The notes below the pieces were generated by a model. That model was given only the letters and a program-made list of their open reading frames with translations. It had not been told where the DNA came from and searched no databases. A stretch of DNA of 64,000 nucleotides from Shinella pollutisoli. Its GTDB lineage: Bacteria; Pseudomonadota; Alphaproteobacteria; Rhizobiales; Rhizobiaceae. Shown here one piece after another: positions 1 through 8,843 of the stretch. The stretch is taken from positions 186,001-250,000 of the forward strand of contig NZ_JANFDG010000004.1 of NCBI RefSeq assembly GCF_024609765.1. The letters are read 5' to 3'. Position numbers and translations under genes: made by a program. The first letter of the stretch is position 1; every line of letters begins with the position of its first letter.

Positions 1-257
1 CTCGGCGCCGCGTGATGTTCAGGGTTCGTTCGAGCTTAGCGCAGGATTTTGAACACATCTTGTTCCGACCCCCATATGCTTAAAATTCCTCGTTTGTCAA
101 AAGGCCTCGGTCCTGCCAGTTTCGAGGCAACGACATCATCGAAAAGCTTTGAAACGGAGTGGCGCGGCCAGGAACCCGGGTTAGCGCGTCCCTTCAGGGT
201 TAGGAATTTTTGTCCATGGCCCGATCAATAACGAATGTCCCAACTCGAGGAGCCCTT

Positions 258-789
258 ATGACCGAGCTACGTGCCCCCAGCGCTCGCGCCTGGCGTTTTG
301 CGCTGATCCAAGGCCCCCAACATGTCCGCGCTGAGCAAACGCAATCCTGAGCTGTTCGGCTTAATCCGGTCGCTCGACGATCTTAACCGCACCGTGGACG
401 AATTCGCGGCAAAAATTGGTGTGCGCGTGCGACACTTCACCTCGAACATCGAAGGGGAGATACTGGATTACGTTCACAAGACTGCCAACGAAGTCGATGC
501 TTTTCTCATCAACCCGGCAGGCTTGACTCAGTTCGGCATGGCCACCCGCGACGCCCTCATGGAGCCTGGCCGCCCCTATCTCGAAGTCCACTTCGCCAAC
601 CTTGCCCGCTGGTTTCATAGCACCGGCACCTACGACGACTCGTCGATCTTCAGCTTCGGCGCAACGGGCGTTATGGAAGGATTGCGCCATCACGGTTACC
701 TGGGCGGGTTGCTCGCGCTCACTCTCGCGCTCGACGACACGGCGTTTCTGGGAGCCGGCGCACCGCCGGTACCACCGGGTGATGCCTGA
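258..789 (+). pseudogene. Type II 3-dehydroquinate dehydratase-like protein, frameshifted
   Basis: Downstream of position 322 the reading frame carries the dehydroquinase II core: KRNPELFG, then INPAGLTQFGMATRDAL and EVHFAN, which correspond to the family's active-site loop, its INPGALTH-type segment and its EVHxSN catalytic histidine. The first part of the domain (RFALIQGP) is in another frame that begins at the ATG at 258, which has a good GAGGAG ribosome site. The two frames meet at the C-run 314-318. With one C fewer the sequence would read GPNMSALSKRN, the family's GPN motif, giving about 176 residues. The usual catalytic tyrosine of the YG pair is phenylalanine here, and the arginine-rich stretch after EVHxSN is missing. 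True shikimate-pathway activity is therefore doubtful even if the frameshift is a sequencing error. Family call fairly sure; function unsure. Confidence 0.7.
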
Positions 790-1045
790 CCCCATGTCCT
801 GCGGGATGAGGCACGGCAGGATGCGGCAGGCGTTTCGATACGCCCGCGGCTCCATCAGCGTCGTACTCTGTCGTAAACTCTCATCTATGTCCTGCTGTCG
901 ACCCTTTCAACGCATATGGTGATAGATCAGCGGCCCGATCGCCAGTCCATAGATGACCGCGCTCAGCATGATGCCGATTTCGCTCACGAGAATCGGATCG
1001 CCCGCTTGTACAGGAAGCCGCGCGCCGCTGGAACCGCGCCCGAGC
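789..1045. other. Intergenic region between convergent genes
   Basis: About 257 bases lie between the dehydroquinase-like gene and the end of the glycosyltransferase gene. On the minus strand a 26-codon hydrophobic reading frame (GTG at 987 to TGA at 907, with MLSAVIYGLAIGPL in it) could be a membrane-protein scrap. It has no clear ribosome site and I do not call it a gene. No terminator is obvious. Confidence 0.3.
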
Positions 1046-4000
1046 CTATCCCTCGATCAGGGCGTTGAACGCGTCGATCGCGGTCTTCGCATAGGCGTCG
1101 GCGGCGAAGGGCCGGGCCTCGTAGCGGCCCTCCAGGAAGGCCAGCATGCCCCCGGCGAGCCCGGCGGCCGAATTCTCGACCAGCATCCCCTCGCCGTTCT
1201 CCAGAACGCTGCGGCAGCCGACGACGTCGGTCGAGATCACCGGCTTTGCGAGCACCAGCGCCTCCAAGAGGACGATGCCCTGCCCTTCGTGGTTGGAGCT
1301 CAGGACGAAGCAGTCCATCCGCGCGAAGACGGGCATGGGATTGTGCATCATGCCGGCGAGCAGGACCGCGTCCTGCAGGCCGAGCTCGCCGATCTGCCGC
1401 TGCAGCGCCTCGCGCATCGGCCCGTCGCCGACGATGACCAGCCGCGCCTGCGGCCAGGCGCGATGGACGTCGGCGAAGGCGAAGATCAGCTTCCTGTGAT
1501 CCTTCTCGAGCGAAAGCCGTCCGACCGTGGCGAAAAGCGTTCGTCCCTCCGCCCATTCGGCGATGTCCTCGCGCAGCGGTTCCCCGGCCCGCTCCCGCAG
1601 CGAGGCGGGCAGGATGACGTTTCCGACGATCCGGAACCTGTCGGGCGGCAGGCCGTAGGCCTGCGAGAGATTGGCCCTGTTCAGCGCATAGACGCTGGGT
1701 GACGGCGAGACCAGCTTGGCATAGTCGCGATAGAACTCGAAAACGCCGGCCAGGGCGGGAACGCGGGTCTTGCTTTCGCTGACCATGTCGTTGTGGAGAT
1801 AGATGATTCTGTCGGCCGGCGCCGGCGCCGCCGCGAACATCGCCGCCCAGAAGCGGGTGAACCCCTCGAAGTTCACCACCGCCTTCCAGCGCGCCGAGCC
1901 GAAGGTGCGCTCGAATTCCCCGCGCATCGCGGCCGTCAGCACGGCGCGCATCTCCTCCGACGGAATGACGCCCATCGCGTGAAAGCTCTCGTAGGCCCAG
2001 CGCTGTTCGTGGGTGAAGAGCGCAAGCCCCACCCGGCCGAGAACGTGCAGCGCGTCTGGAAGCTCCGCGAGCTTGGCCCTGTTGTCGGGTTTCGGCGCGA
2101 CGATGTTCGTGTCGATCGCGACGGATATGTCGTATTTCTCTGTCGGCAGTGAGCGCAGGAGATCGATGCAGGACGACGTGATGCCGTTGGGCGCGAAATG
2201 CCCGCCGAAGAACAGGAGCCGTTCCCTGTCGCTCCGGTAGCGCGTCACCAGGCGGCTTTCCTCGCCGCGGAAGAAGAAATCGGTCGCGCGCCTTGCCGAA
2301 AGGTCCTCCCGCGGATCGCCGGTTTCCGCCAGCTTGCCGGCGAAGGCCGATGCGACGTCGTTGCCGTGCATCAGCAGGTCGGACGCCTGCGCGTCGGGGC
2401 TTGCGACATGGGTGGCATGGAGGATGTTGCGCGCCATGTTGCGGTGACCCATGAAGCCGGGATCGGCCGCCGGCCCCTTTTCCCTCGCCGCCGCCGTGCT
2501 TCCGTCCCAGGCCAGCAGGTAGGATTGCTCCGGCCGCCGGGAGAAATAGGCCGGAAGGGGCGCGTTGCTGACGAGGTACCGCGCCTCGGCCAGATAGCGC
2601 AGATACCTGTCGCTTCCCTTCGCGACGAGGATCACGTCGGGCCGGCCGGCATGGGCAGGGGGAGGCGGCGCGTTCTTCGCGAGGCTCCACACATGCAGGA
2701 AGCCGGAGAAGCCCGGATGGTCCAGCAGATGCCCGAAGATCGCCAGGGGTTGGCCGCCCGCCGCTTCCCCGAGATCGCTCTCGTAGAGGATGACCTTCTC
2801 GCGGATCGCCAGGCGCTGGCGGTATTCGGCATAGTTCGCCACTGCCTTCTGGGTGGCGCTCGTCTCGAAGGGCCGCGTGTCGAATCCCACGGCGCTCCAG
2901 CGTATCCGCATCCCGCGGAAGGCTTCGCAGGCTTCGCCGAGGCGGCCCGTGCGGGCAAGCGCTTCGCCGAGCGTGCGGTAGATCGCCGGGGCGTGGGGGT
3001 TCGAGCGGTCGGCGGCGGCGCGGCAGGCATCGATGGCCAGCTCCGGCCTGCCGCCGTCGAGGGCGGCGCGGGCGAGATCGAGGAATTCCGTGGCGGTGCC
3101 GGACCCCGGCAGGATGTCGGGCAGCGGGACCGGCGGCCTTTCCGGCCTGCTTGCGTCGTCGCGCGAGGCACGATAGGCCTCGGCGGCCTCCTCCAGCCGC
3201 CCGCCTGCTCCAGGACATAGGCGAGGCGGAAGAGCCAGTAGGATTTCGTGCCGCCGTCCAGCGCGATCGCCGTCCGGTAGGCGGCGGCCGCATCGTCCCA
3301 GCGGTGCTGGCGCTCGCGGACGAAGCCGAGCCGGTAGTGCCACGGCGCCATGTCGTGCTGCAGGGCGATTGCGCGGCCGTAGCTCTGCTCGGCGAGCGGC
3401 CATCGGTAGCAGCGGTCATGGGCGAAGCCCAGCCGGTAATGCAGCTCGGCATCGTCGTCGCGGCCGGCGAGCGTTGTCGCCAGGGCCGGGGCGGCGAGAT
3501 GCCAGAGCTGCTCGCGGGCGTGATAGGCGCCGATGCCGAACCGCTGCGCCTTGAGGGATCGGTCGAGGGCGACGGTGCGCGCATAGGCCGCCCCGGCGGC
3601 CGTGCCTTCGCCGGACCGCTCCAGCGCCAGGCCGAGGCGATAGTGCCACTCGGCGTCGTCCGGCCTCAGCGCGATCGCCGACCGGTAGGCCTCGACGGCC
3701 GCGCCGAGACGTCCGAGCTTGTCGAGGGCCCTGGCGCGCCGGAACTGCCAGCCGGCATGGCCGTCCTCCAGGGCACAGGCGCGCTCCAGCGCCTCCGCCC
3801 CTTCCCGGTTCCGTTTCAGCCGATAGAGCGCCTCGGCCAGGAGATTGTGATAGTCGGCCGCATCCGCGGCAAGGTCGACGGCGGTCGCAAGCGCCTCGGC
3901 CGCCGATGCGTGGTCGCCGAACTCAAGCAGGCACCGGCCGCGCTCGCCGTGGAGCACCGCATCCTGCGGGCGAAGCCGGCATGCCTCGTCGAGCAGGGGC

Positions 4001-4179
4001 AGCGCCTCGCCGAACGCCTTCCGCCTGATCAGCAAGAAAGCGAGGTTCGCCAGGATGCCGGCATCCTGACGGCGCAAGCCGAGCGCTCGCCTGTATGCAG
4101 CTTCGGCTTTCGCCTTCGCCCCCTTGCGCTCGTAGAGCCTGCCCGCGGCGTTGAAAAAGTGGCCGGCGATCCCCTTCAT
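1046..4179 (-). pseudogene. TPR repeat / GT4 glycosyltransferase, one gene split by a frameshift
   Basis: Two overlapping minus-strand frames together make one protein of about 1045 residues. The first part (start at 4179, MKGIAGHFFNAAG) is a row of about eight tetratricopeptide repeats (for example ALGLRRQDAGILANLAFLL). The second part (to 1046) continues the repeats with LEEAAEAYRA. It then has a region of unknown fold and ends in a GT-B family 4 glycosyltransferase with TVGRLSLEKDHRKL, VIVGDGPMR and the donor-site motif NHEGQGIVLLEAL. The frames meet at the C-run 3200-3202, and one extra base there restores EQAGRLEEAAEAYRA. The gene is last in a run of minus-strand genes after wecC, so it probably adds a sugar of the ManNAcA-containing glycan. 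Either it is inactive or the base is a sequencing error. The sugar specificity cannot be read. Confidence 0.75.
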
Positions 4180-4277
4180 GCCCGATTGGCCTCGCATTGT
4201 CCCAACGGGCCTGGAACCCGCCCGCCACATGTCTTACCTGTCTTGTCCGTCATATCCGTGACGGACGCGCCGGAGCG

Positions 4278-5540
4278 TCAGCGTCCTGCCCAAACGCCGC
4301 GCGTATCGATGACGACGCCCTGCGGCTTCGGCATCGACTTGAAGCCGGAATGATCGACCAGCATGACATGGATGTCGGCGCCGGCACATTCCTCGGCGCT
4401 GGCGAGGCGGGCGTTTTCCAGGGTTTTCGGCAGGGCCGCGATATTCGGCTCGACCACCGCGATGGGCCGGGGAAGCATCCTCGCCAGTTCCGAGGCGATG
4501 GACAGCGCCGGGCTTTCCCGCAGGTCGTCGATATCCGGCTTGAAGGCGAGGCCGTAGACGGCGACTGTGAGGTCGCCGGCCGTGCGCCCGGGCTGGTCGA
4601 GCAGCGTGGCGGCGACTGCATTGCGGACCTTGTCCAGCACCCATTCCGGCTTGGCGTCGTTCACCTCGCGCGCGATGCGGATCAGACGGGCCGTGTCGGG
4701 CGCGCTCGAGACGATGAACCAGGGGTCGACCGCGATGCAGTGTCCGCCGACGCCGGGGCCGGGCTGGAGGATGTTCACGCGTGGGTGGCGGTTCGCCAGG
4801 CGGATCAGCTCCCACACGTCGATGCCGAGTCCGTCGCAGACCAGCGAGAGCTCGTTGGCGAAGGCGATGTTGACGTCGCGGAAGCTGTTTTCCGTCAGCT
4901 TGGCCAACTCGGCGGTGCGGGCATCGGTGAAGATGCAGCTTCCTGTCACGAAGAGCTTGTAGAGCTGTGCTGCGGTTTCCGAGCATTTCTGCGTCAGCCC
5001 GCCGATCAGGCGGTCGTTGGTGATGAGCTCCTGCATGACGCGGCCCGGCAGGACGCGCTCGGGGCAATGGGCGATGCGGATGTCGGAATCGGCGCCATGC
5101 GTGGCGGGGAACGTCAGGTCGGGGCGGGCCTCGGCGAGGATCTCGGCCATCCTCTCGGTCGCGCCGACCGGCGAGGTCGATTCCAGCACGACGAGGTTGC
5201 CGCGCGCCAGCACCGGCGCGATGGTCCGCGCGGCCGCCTCGACATAGCTGAGATCCGGCTGGCGGCCGGGGCCACGGAACGGGGTCGGGACCGCGATCAG
5301 GAAGCTGTCCGCGGGCTCGGGCACGGTCGTCGCGCGCAGCCAGCCCTCGGAGACGACGGAATGGACGGCGATGTCGAGATCCGGCTCGACGATGTGGATC
5401 TTGCCGGCATTGATCGCCTTGACCACGTCGGGGTTGACGTCGACGCCCACGACCTTGATGCGGCGCGAGGCAAACATCGCTGCCGTCGGCAGGCCGATAT
5501 AGCCGAGGCCGACGACGGAAATGGTCTGGTTCTGGGACAT
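4278..5540 (-). CDS. wecC: UDP-N-acetyl-D-mannosaminuronate dehydrogenase
   Basis: 420 residues, the usual length for this NAD-dependent nucleotide-sugar 6-dehydrogenase, which oxidises UDP-ManNAc to UDP-ManNAcA in the cytoplasm. The Rossmann start is VVGLGYIGLPTAAMFA. The central domain has VVLESTSPVGATERM, and AELAKLTENSFRDVNIAFANE holds the active-site lysine region. GPGVGGHCIAVDPWF contains the catalytic cysteine. The C-terminal UDP-binding domain has YGLAFKPDIDDLRESP. It lies 9 bases after wecB, so the two steps from UDP-GlcNAc to UDP-ManNAcA are translated together. The neighbours are glycosyltransferases, which fits use in a capsule or O-antigen rather than in enterobacterial common antigen. 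Assignment to the WecC branch rather than to UDP-glucose dehydrogenase is strongly supported by the wecB partner. Confidence 0.93.
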   Translation of the reverse strand: MSQNQTISVVGLGYIGLPTAAMFASRRIKVVGVDVNPDVVKAINAGKIHIVEPDLDIAVHSVVSEGWLRATTVPEPADSFLIAVPTPFRGPGRQPDLSYVEAAARTIAPVLARGNLVVLESTSPVGATERMAEILAEARPDLTFPATHGADSDIRIAHCPERVLPGRVMQELITNDRLIGGLTQKCSETAAQLYKLFVTGSCIFTDARTAELAKLTENSFRDVNIAFANELSLVCDGLGIDVWELIRLANRHPRVNILQPGPGVGGHCIAVDPWFIVSSAPDTARLIRIAREVNDAKPEWVLDKVRNAVAATLLDQPGRTAGDLTVAVYGLAFKPDIDDLRESPALSIASELARMLPRPIAVVEPNIAALPKTLENARLASAEECAGADIHVMLVDHSGFKSMPKPQGVVIDTRGVWAGR

Positions 5541-5549
5541 TTTTCTACT

Positions 5550-6701
5550 CTAGCGGCTGGATGATGTGGCGGAGGACGTGCGGCGCGCATGCCAGGCACG
5601 GATGAAGTCGACGATCCGTGCGGCCGCGTGGCCGTCTCCATAGGGATTGCGCGCGGCCGTGGCCGATGCGTCCGGCATTTCCACGTCCAGCATGTGCGCG
5701 ACGCGGGCGACAATGAGCTCCGTGTCCGTTCCGACGAGCTGGACGGTGCCGGCCTCGACGGCCTCCGGCCGTTCGGTCGTGTCGCGCATGACGAGCACGG
5801 GCTTTCCAAGCGAGGGGGCTTCCTCCTGCACACCGCCGGAATCGGTCAGGATGATGTCGGCGCGATTCATCAGGTACACGAAGGCGAGGTATTCCTGCGG
5901 CTCGATCAGCTTCACGCCGGGAAGGTGGCCGAGCAGGCGCTGGACCGGTTCCTTCACGTTGGGATTGAGATGCACCGGATAGACGATCTCCAGGTCCGGC
6001 CTTTCGGCAAGTTTCGCCAGCGCCGCGCAGATCCGCTCGAAGCCGAGGCCGAAGCTCTCGCGGCGGTGGCCGGTCACGAGCAGCAGCCGCTTGCCGGCGT
6101 CACGCGGAAACTGTTGTGCGAAGCGGTCGGCGAGCGACCGGTCCTCGTCGAACCGCCTCACCACCGATTTCAGGGCGTCGATCACCGTGTTGCCCGTGAC
6201 GAGGATCGTGTCGGCGGCGACGTTCTCGGCGAGGAGGTTTTCCCTGGCACGCGCCGTCGGGGCGAAATGAAGGTCCGCGATCGTGCCTACCACCTTCCGG
6301 TTGGCCTCCTCCGGCCAGGGCGAGCGGATGTCGCCGGTCCGCAGGCCCGCCTCGACGTGCCCGACCGGGATCTGTGCGTAGTAGGCTGCAAGCGAGCATG
6401 CGAACGTGGTCGTGGTGTCACCGTGGACGAGGACGATATCGGGCTGGAACTCGGCCAGGACCGGCTTCATCGCGACGATCGCTGCGGCGGTGAGGCCGAA
6501 CAGGTCCTGGCCCGGCCGCATCAGGTCGAGATCGAAGTCGGGCGTGATGCCGAAGAGCGCGAGCGCCTGATCGAGCATGTGCCGATGCTGCGCCGTGACG
6601 CAGACCTTCGCGACGACGCCGGGAGCCTCCTGCAACGCAAGCACCACCGGCGCCATCTTGATCGCCTCGGGGCGGGTTCCGAAAACGGACAGTACTTTCA
6701 T
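5550..6701 (-). CDS. wecB: UDP-N-acetylglucosamine 2-epimerase (non-hydrolysing)
   Basis: Interconverts UDP-GlcNAc and UDP-ManNAc. From the ATG at 6701 the protein is 383 residues and opens with [20 protein letters not shown], the classic WecB N-terminus. The frame extends upstream to 6791, but that extension has no family similarity. Other family marks are [54 protein letters not shown] and [18 protein letters not shown] with RDTTERPEA. It is the first of the wecB-wecC pair. A second, CapG-type 2-epimerase is present at 37-38 kb and serves a different sugar. Confidence 0.95.
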   Translation of the reverse strand: MKVLSVFGTRPEAIKMAPVVLALQEAPGVVAKVCVTAQHRHMLDQALALFGITPDFDLDLMRPGQDLFGLTAAAIVAMKPVLAEFQPDIVLVHGDTTTTFACSLAAYYAQIPVGHVEAGLRTGDIRSPWPEEANRKVVGTIADLHFAPTARARENLLAENVAADTILVTGNTVIDALKSVVRRFDEDRSLADRFAQQFPRDAGKRLLLVTGHRRESFGLGFERICAALAKLAERPDLEIVYPVHLNPNVKEPVQRLLGHLPGVKLIEPQEYLAFVYLMNRADIILTDSGGVQEEAPSLGKPVLVMRDTTERPEAVEAGTVQLVGTDTELIVARVAHMLDVEMPDASATAARNPYGDGHAAARIVDFIRAWHARRTSSATSSSR

Positions 6702-6809
6702 ATTGGATGCCTTATTCCACCTTGATACCGATTGGGAGATTGGCCGAGCAAATTCGCGGCGGACAATAGAGTTTTCAACCTCGGGCAGCAAGGCTGCGGT
6801 AAACGGACC

Positions 6810-7520
6810 TCAGCGCATCGTGATCTGACGGATCGTAGCCTCGTAGAGCGCCGGTACGTAATGGAAGGGGGAGATGCCCCATTTGTGTTCGGTATCCGCG
6901 ACCAGGGTCACCGGCTCGTATGTGAGGAAGCGAACATCCGGCCGGGTTTCAAGGATGTGATCGTATTGCTTCCTCAGATAACCATTCTCTACCTCGAAGG
7001 GAGCCTTCGGTAGCACATTCCCACTGCTGTCGCGGGAGGCATACCAGACCTGGTTGACGACGAGCTTGCCGATATTGCCCGTGTCGGACATGACGTCGAG
7101 CAGCTTGGCCCAGCCCTGCTTCCAGAGCTCCCATTTCTGGTTCGAATACGAGGGAATGACGCGCTCGCGGTCCCAGTCGCCCTCGACCTTCCGCAAGCCG
7201 GATGCATACTCGTTCGAAAGCGTATGGATGCTGCCGTCCTTGTCGAGAAGCAGGTTGAACCGATCGTCGATAAAATCCATGAGGAGCAGATCGAACGCGT
7301 TGCCACGGATCATATCCCAGAGTGCTTTCTCCATATCGGCGCGCACGATCCGGCGCTGGAACGGACTGCCGATCTGCTCGATGATGTCTTCCCGAACGGA
7401 CGGCAGCGTCACCTGCGATCCAAGGCTCGATCTGGCGAGGTAGTTGTCAAGCTGCACGATGCCTGTGCCGTACACGGCATCGGCGCTGACGCAACTTCCA
7501 AAGATAGACACTTTCAGCAT
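6810..7520 (-). CDS. DUF6270-like protein of the polysaccharide operon
   Basis: 236 residues. The start MLKVSIFGSCVSADAVYG carries the GSC motif at the N-terminus that marks the DUF6270 group, a set of SGNH-like proteins often found beside glycosyltransferases. Further on is LLLMDFIDDRFNLLLD, and the C-terminus has SPFHYVPALYEA, where an HY pair sits where a catalytic histidine might be. There is no signal peptide, so it should be cytoplasmic. It sits between wecB and an alpha/beta-hydrolase-like gene 24 bases upstream, with all genes in the same direction, so it is probably co-transcribed. A role in modifying the glycan or its precursor (acyl transfer or removal) is inference only. Confidence 0.6.
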   Translation of the reverse strand: MLKVSIFGSCVSADAVYGTGIVQLDNYLARSSLGSQVTLPSVREDIIEQIGSPFQRRIVRADMEKALWDMIRGNAFDLLLMDFIDDRFNLLLDKDGSIHTLSNEYASGLRKVEGDWDRERVIPSYSNQKWELWKQGWAKLLDVMSDTGNIGKLVVNQVWYASRDSSGNVLPKAPFEVENGYLRKQYDHILETRPDVRFLTYEPVTLVADTEHKWGISPFHYVPALYEATIRQITMR

Positions 7521-7544
7521 GACATCCTCCGGTCGGTGCAGCAG

Positions 7545-8801
7545 TCACACCAGGTCGGCAGACTCAACCTTGACCACATGTATGTTCGGTGCATTTTGTG
7601 CATGGCGAGCGAACACTACGACGGATAGTCTGGCTGGATTCTCGATCTCGGTGAGGAATGTTGTGTTTGCCTGAGAGGAGTACCAATTCACAGCGACCCG
7701 GGCACCGTCTTCCATCATGTAATACGCGTAGGATAGACCTTCAGGCGATCTGTCGACATCTACCGTAACGTGCACTCGTCCATCCTTGAAAATAGCGCGG
7801 GCACGCAAGTCATAGTCGGGATCCGGCTCCAGCTTAATTGTACTTTCCAGGATGCCCTGTAGCGCGTTGGGGACAAAATCTAGTGGATCCCTTTGTCCGG
7901 AATCCTGAGTGAGTAAAGCCACCATTGCCTTGACGAGGGCATTTGGCGGCACCGCGTGCCCGCTGCCCCAATTTCCGGTTCTGACGATTATTCTACGGTC
8001 GTGAGAAATCTTGGTCAGATGATCATAATCATGCCAGAGGCCGCAGCGGGCCAGAAAAGGCTCCATATGCTTCCCGACATGATGGTCGCTATCGTTTTGC
8101 AGGTAAACCAGACAGGACGGAGCCTTATAACTCGCAGAACAAACATCCTGATCGACACCGGCTGCAACGAGAATATCTCGAAGAGAGTCGTTCTGCTTGG
8201 CATTGGAAATAGCTACATCTATATATTTTTGTACAATATCCGCGTTATATTCGGCGATCTGGGTTTGCGGATTCCAGACTAGCCCCCTTGCCGGCATCGC
8301 CATGTAGCGCATCGTGCTAATGGTAGCGAAGCCGCCGCCAGACCCCCCGATCAGAACCGGAATGCGGCCAGTGACATTTGAGACGTAGTCGATTACACGC
8401 GCAACATTGCGCGGATGATCGAAGCCGCCTTCTCCCCCCGCGTACCACGCGAGGGTGACGGCGCGGCTGGCGCTGACAACGGGATCGGCAAACGCCAGAA
8501 GCGGCATTTTCAAGCTACGTGACAAGTTGATGCCAGAGAATAGCGGCGCCGCAATCGCCGAGCGGTTTGTCATCGCGCCGGAAAATCCAACCAAGAAGAA
8601 ATCGGCCTCAGGTAGGCTCCCTGGCCCTGCATTCTCCAGTTTGAACTCTACTTTTCCCAGACCGTCGCCAATACGAATGATTCCACTGGAAGGAAGCTTG
8701 TCAGCAAGAAAAGCCTCGATTGTCGTATAATCAAAAACGTCAGTTTTCCAGATGCTTACATCATAGGAGGGAATTTCGGCTGTAGAGATGGGGTCAGCCA
8801 T
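7545..8801 (-). CDS. Alpha/beta-hydrolase-like protein in polysaccharide operon
   Basis: 418 residues with no signal peptide or membrane segment. The centre has PVLIGGSGGGFATISTMRYM, a GxSxGG nucleophile elbow, and GSGHAVPPNALV looks like the catalytic histidine loop; together they suggest a serine hydrolase or acyltransferase fold. The C-terminal 110 residues (from about RAIFKDGRVHVTVDVD) look like a separate beta-rich domain. Base composition is clearly more AT-rich than in wecB and wecC, which suggests a separate origin within the operon. It lies 24 bases before the DUF6270-like gene, so the two may act together. I do not recognise a named family and the substrate is unknown; acetylation or deacetylation of the sugar chain is a guess. 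Confidence 0.5.
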   Translation of the reverse strand: MADPISTAEIPSYDVSIWKTDVFDYTTIEAFLADKLPSSGIIRIGDGLGKVEFKLENAGPGSLPEADFFLVGFSGAMTNRSAIAAPLFSGINLSRSLKMPLLAFADPVVSASRAVTLAWYAGGEGGFDHPRNVARVIDYVSNVTGRIPVLIGGSGGGFATISTMRYMAMPARGLVWNPQTQIAEYNADIVQKYIDVAISNAKQNDSLRDILVAAGVDQDVCSASYKAPSCLVYLQNDSDHHVGKHMEPFLARCGLWHDYDHLTKISHDRRIIVRTGNWGSGHAVPPNALVKAMVALLTQDSGQRDPLDFVPNALQGILESTIKLEPDPDYDLRARAIFKDGRVHVTVDVDRSPEGLSYAYYMMEDGARVAVNWYSSQANTTFLTEIENPARLSVVVFARHAQNAPNIHVVKVESADLV

Positions 8802-8843
8802 TTCATTTTACCTGTACATAGGGCGCCATTCGGGCATGCTCCG

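Noticed and set aside
907-987. A 26-residue hydrophobic minus-strand peptide
   Set aside because: No ribosome site, GTG start and no family. It could be a scrap of a membrane protein but is too short to support.
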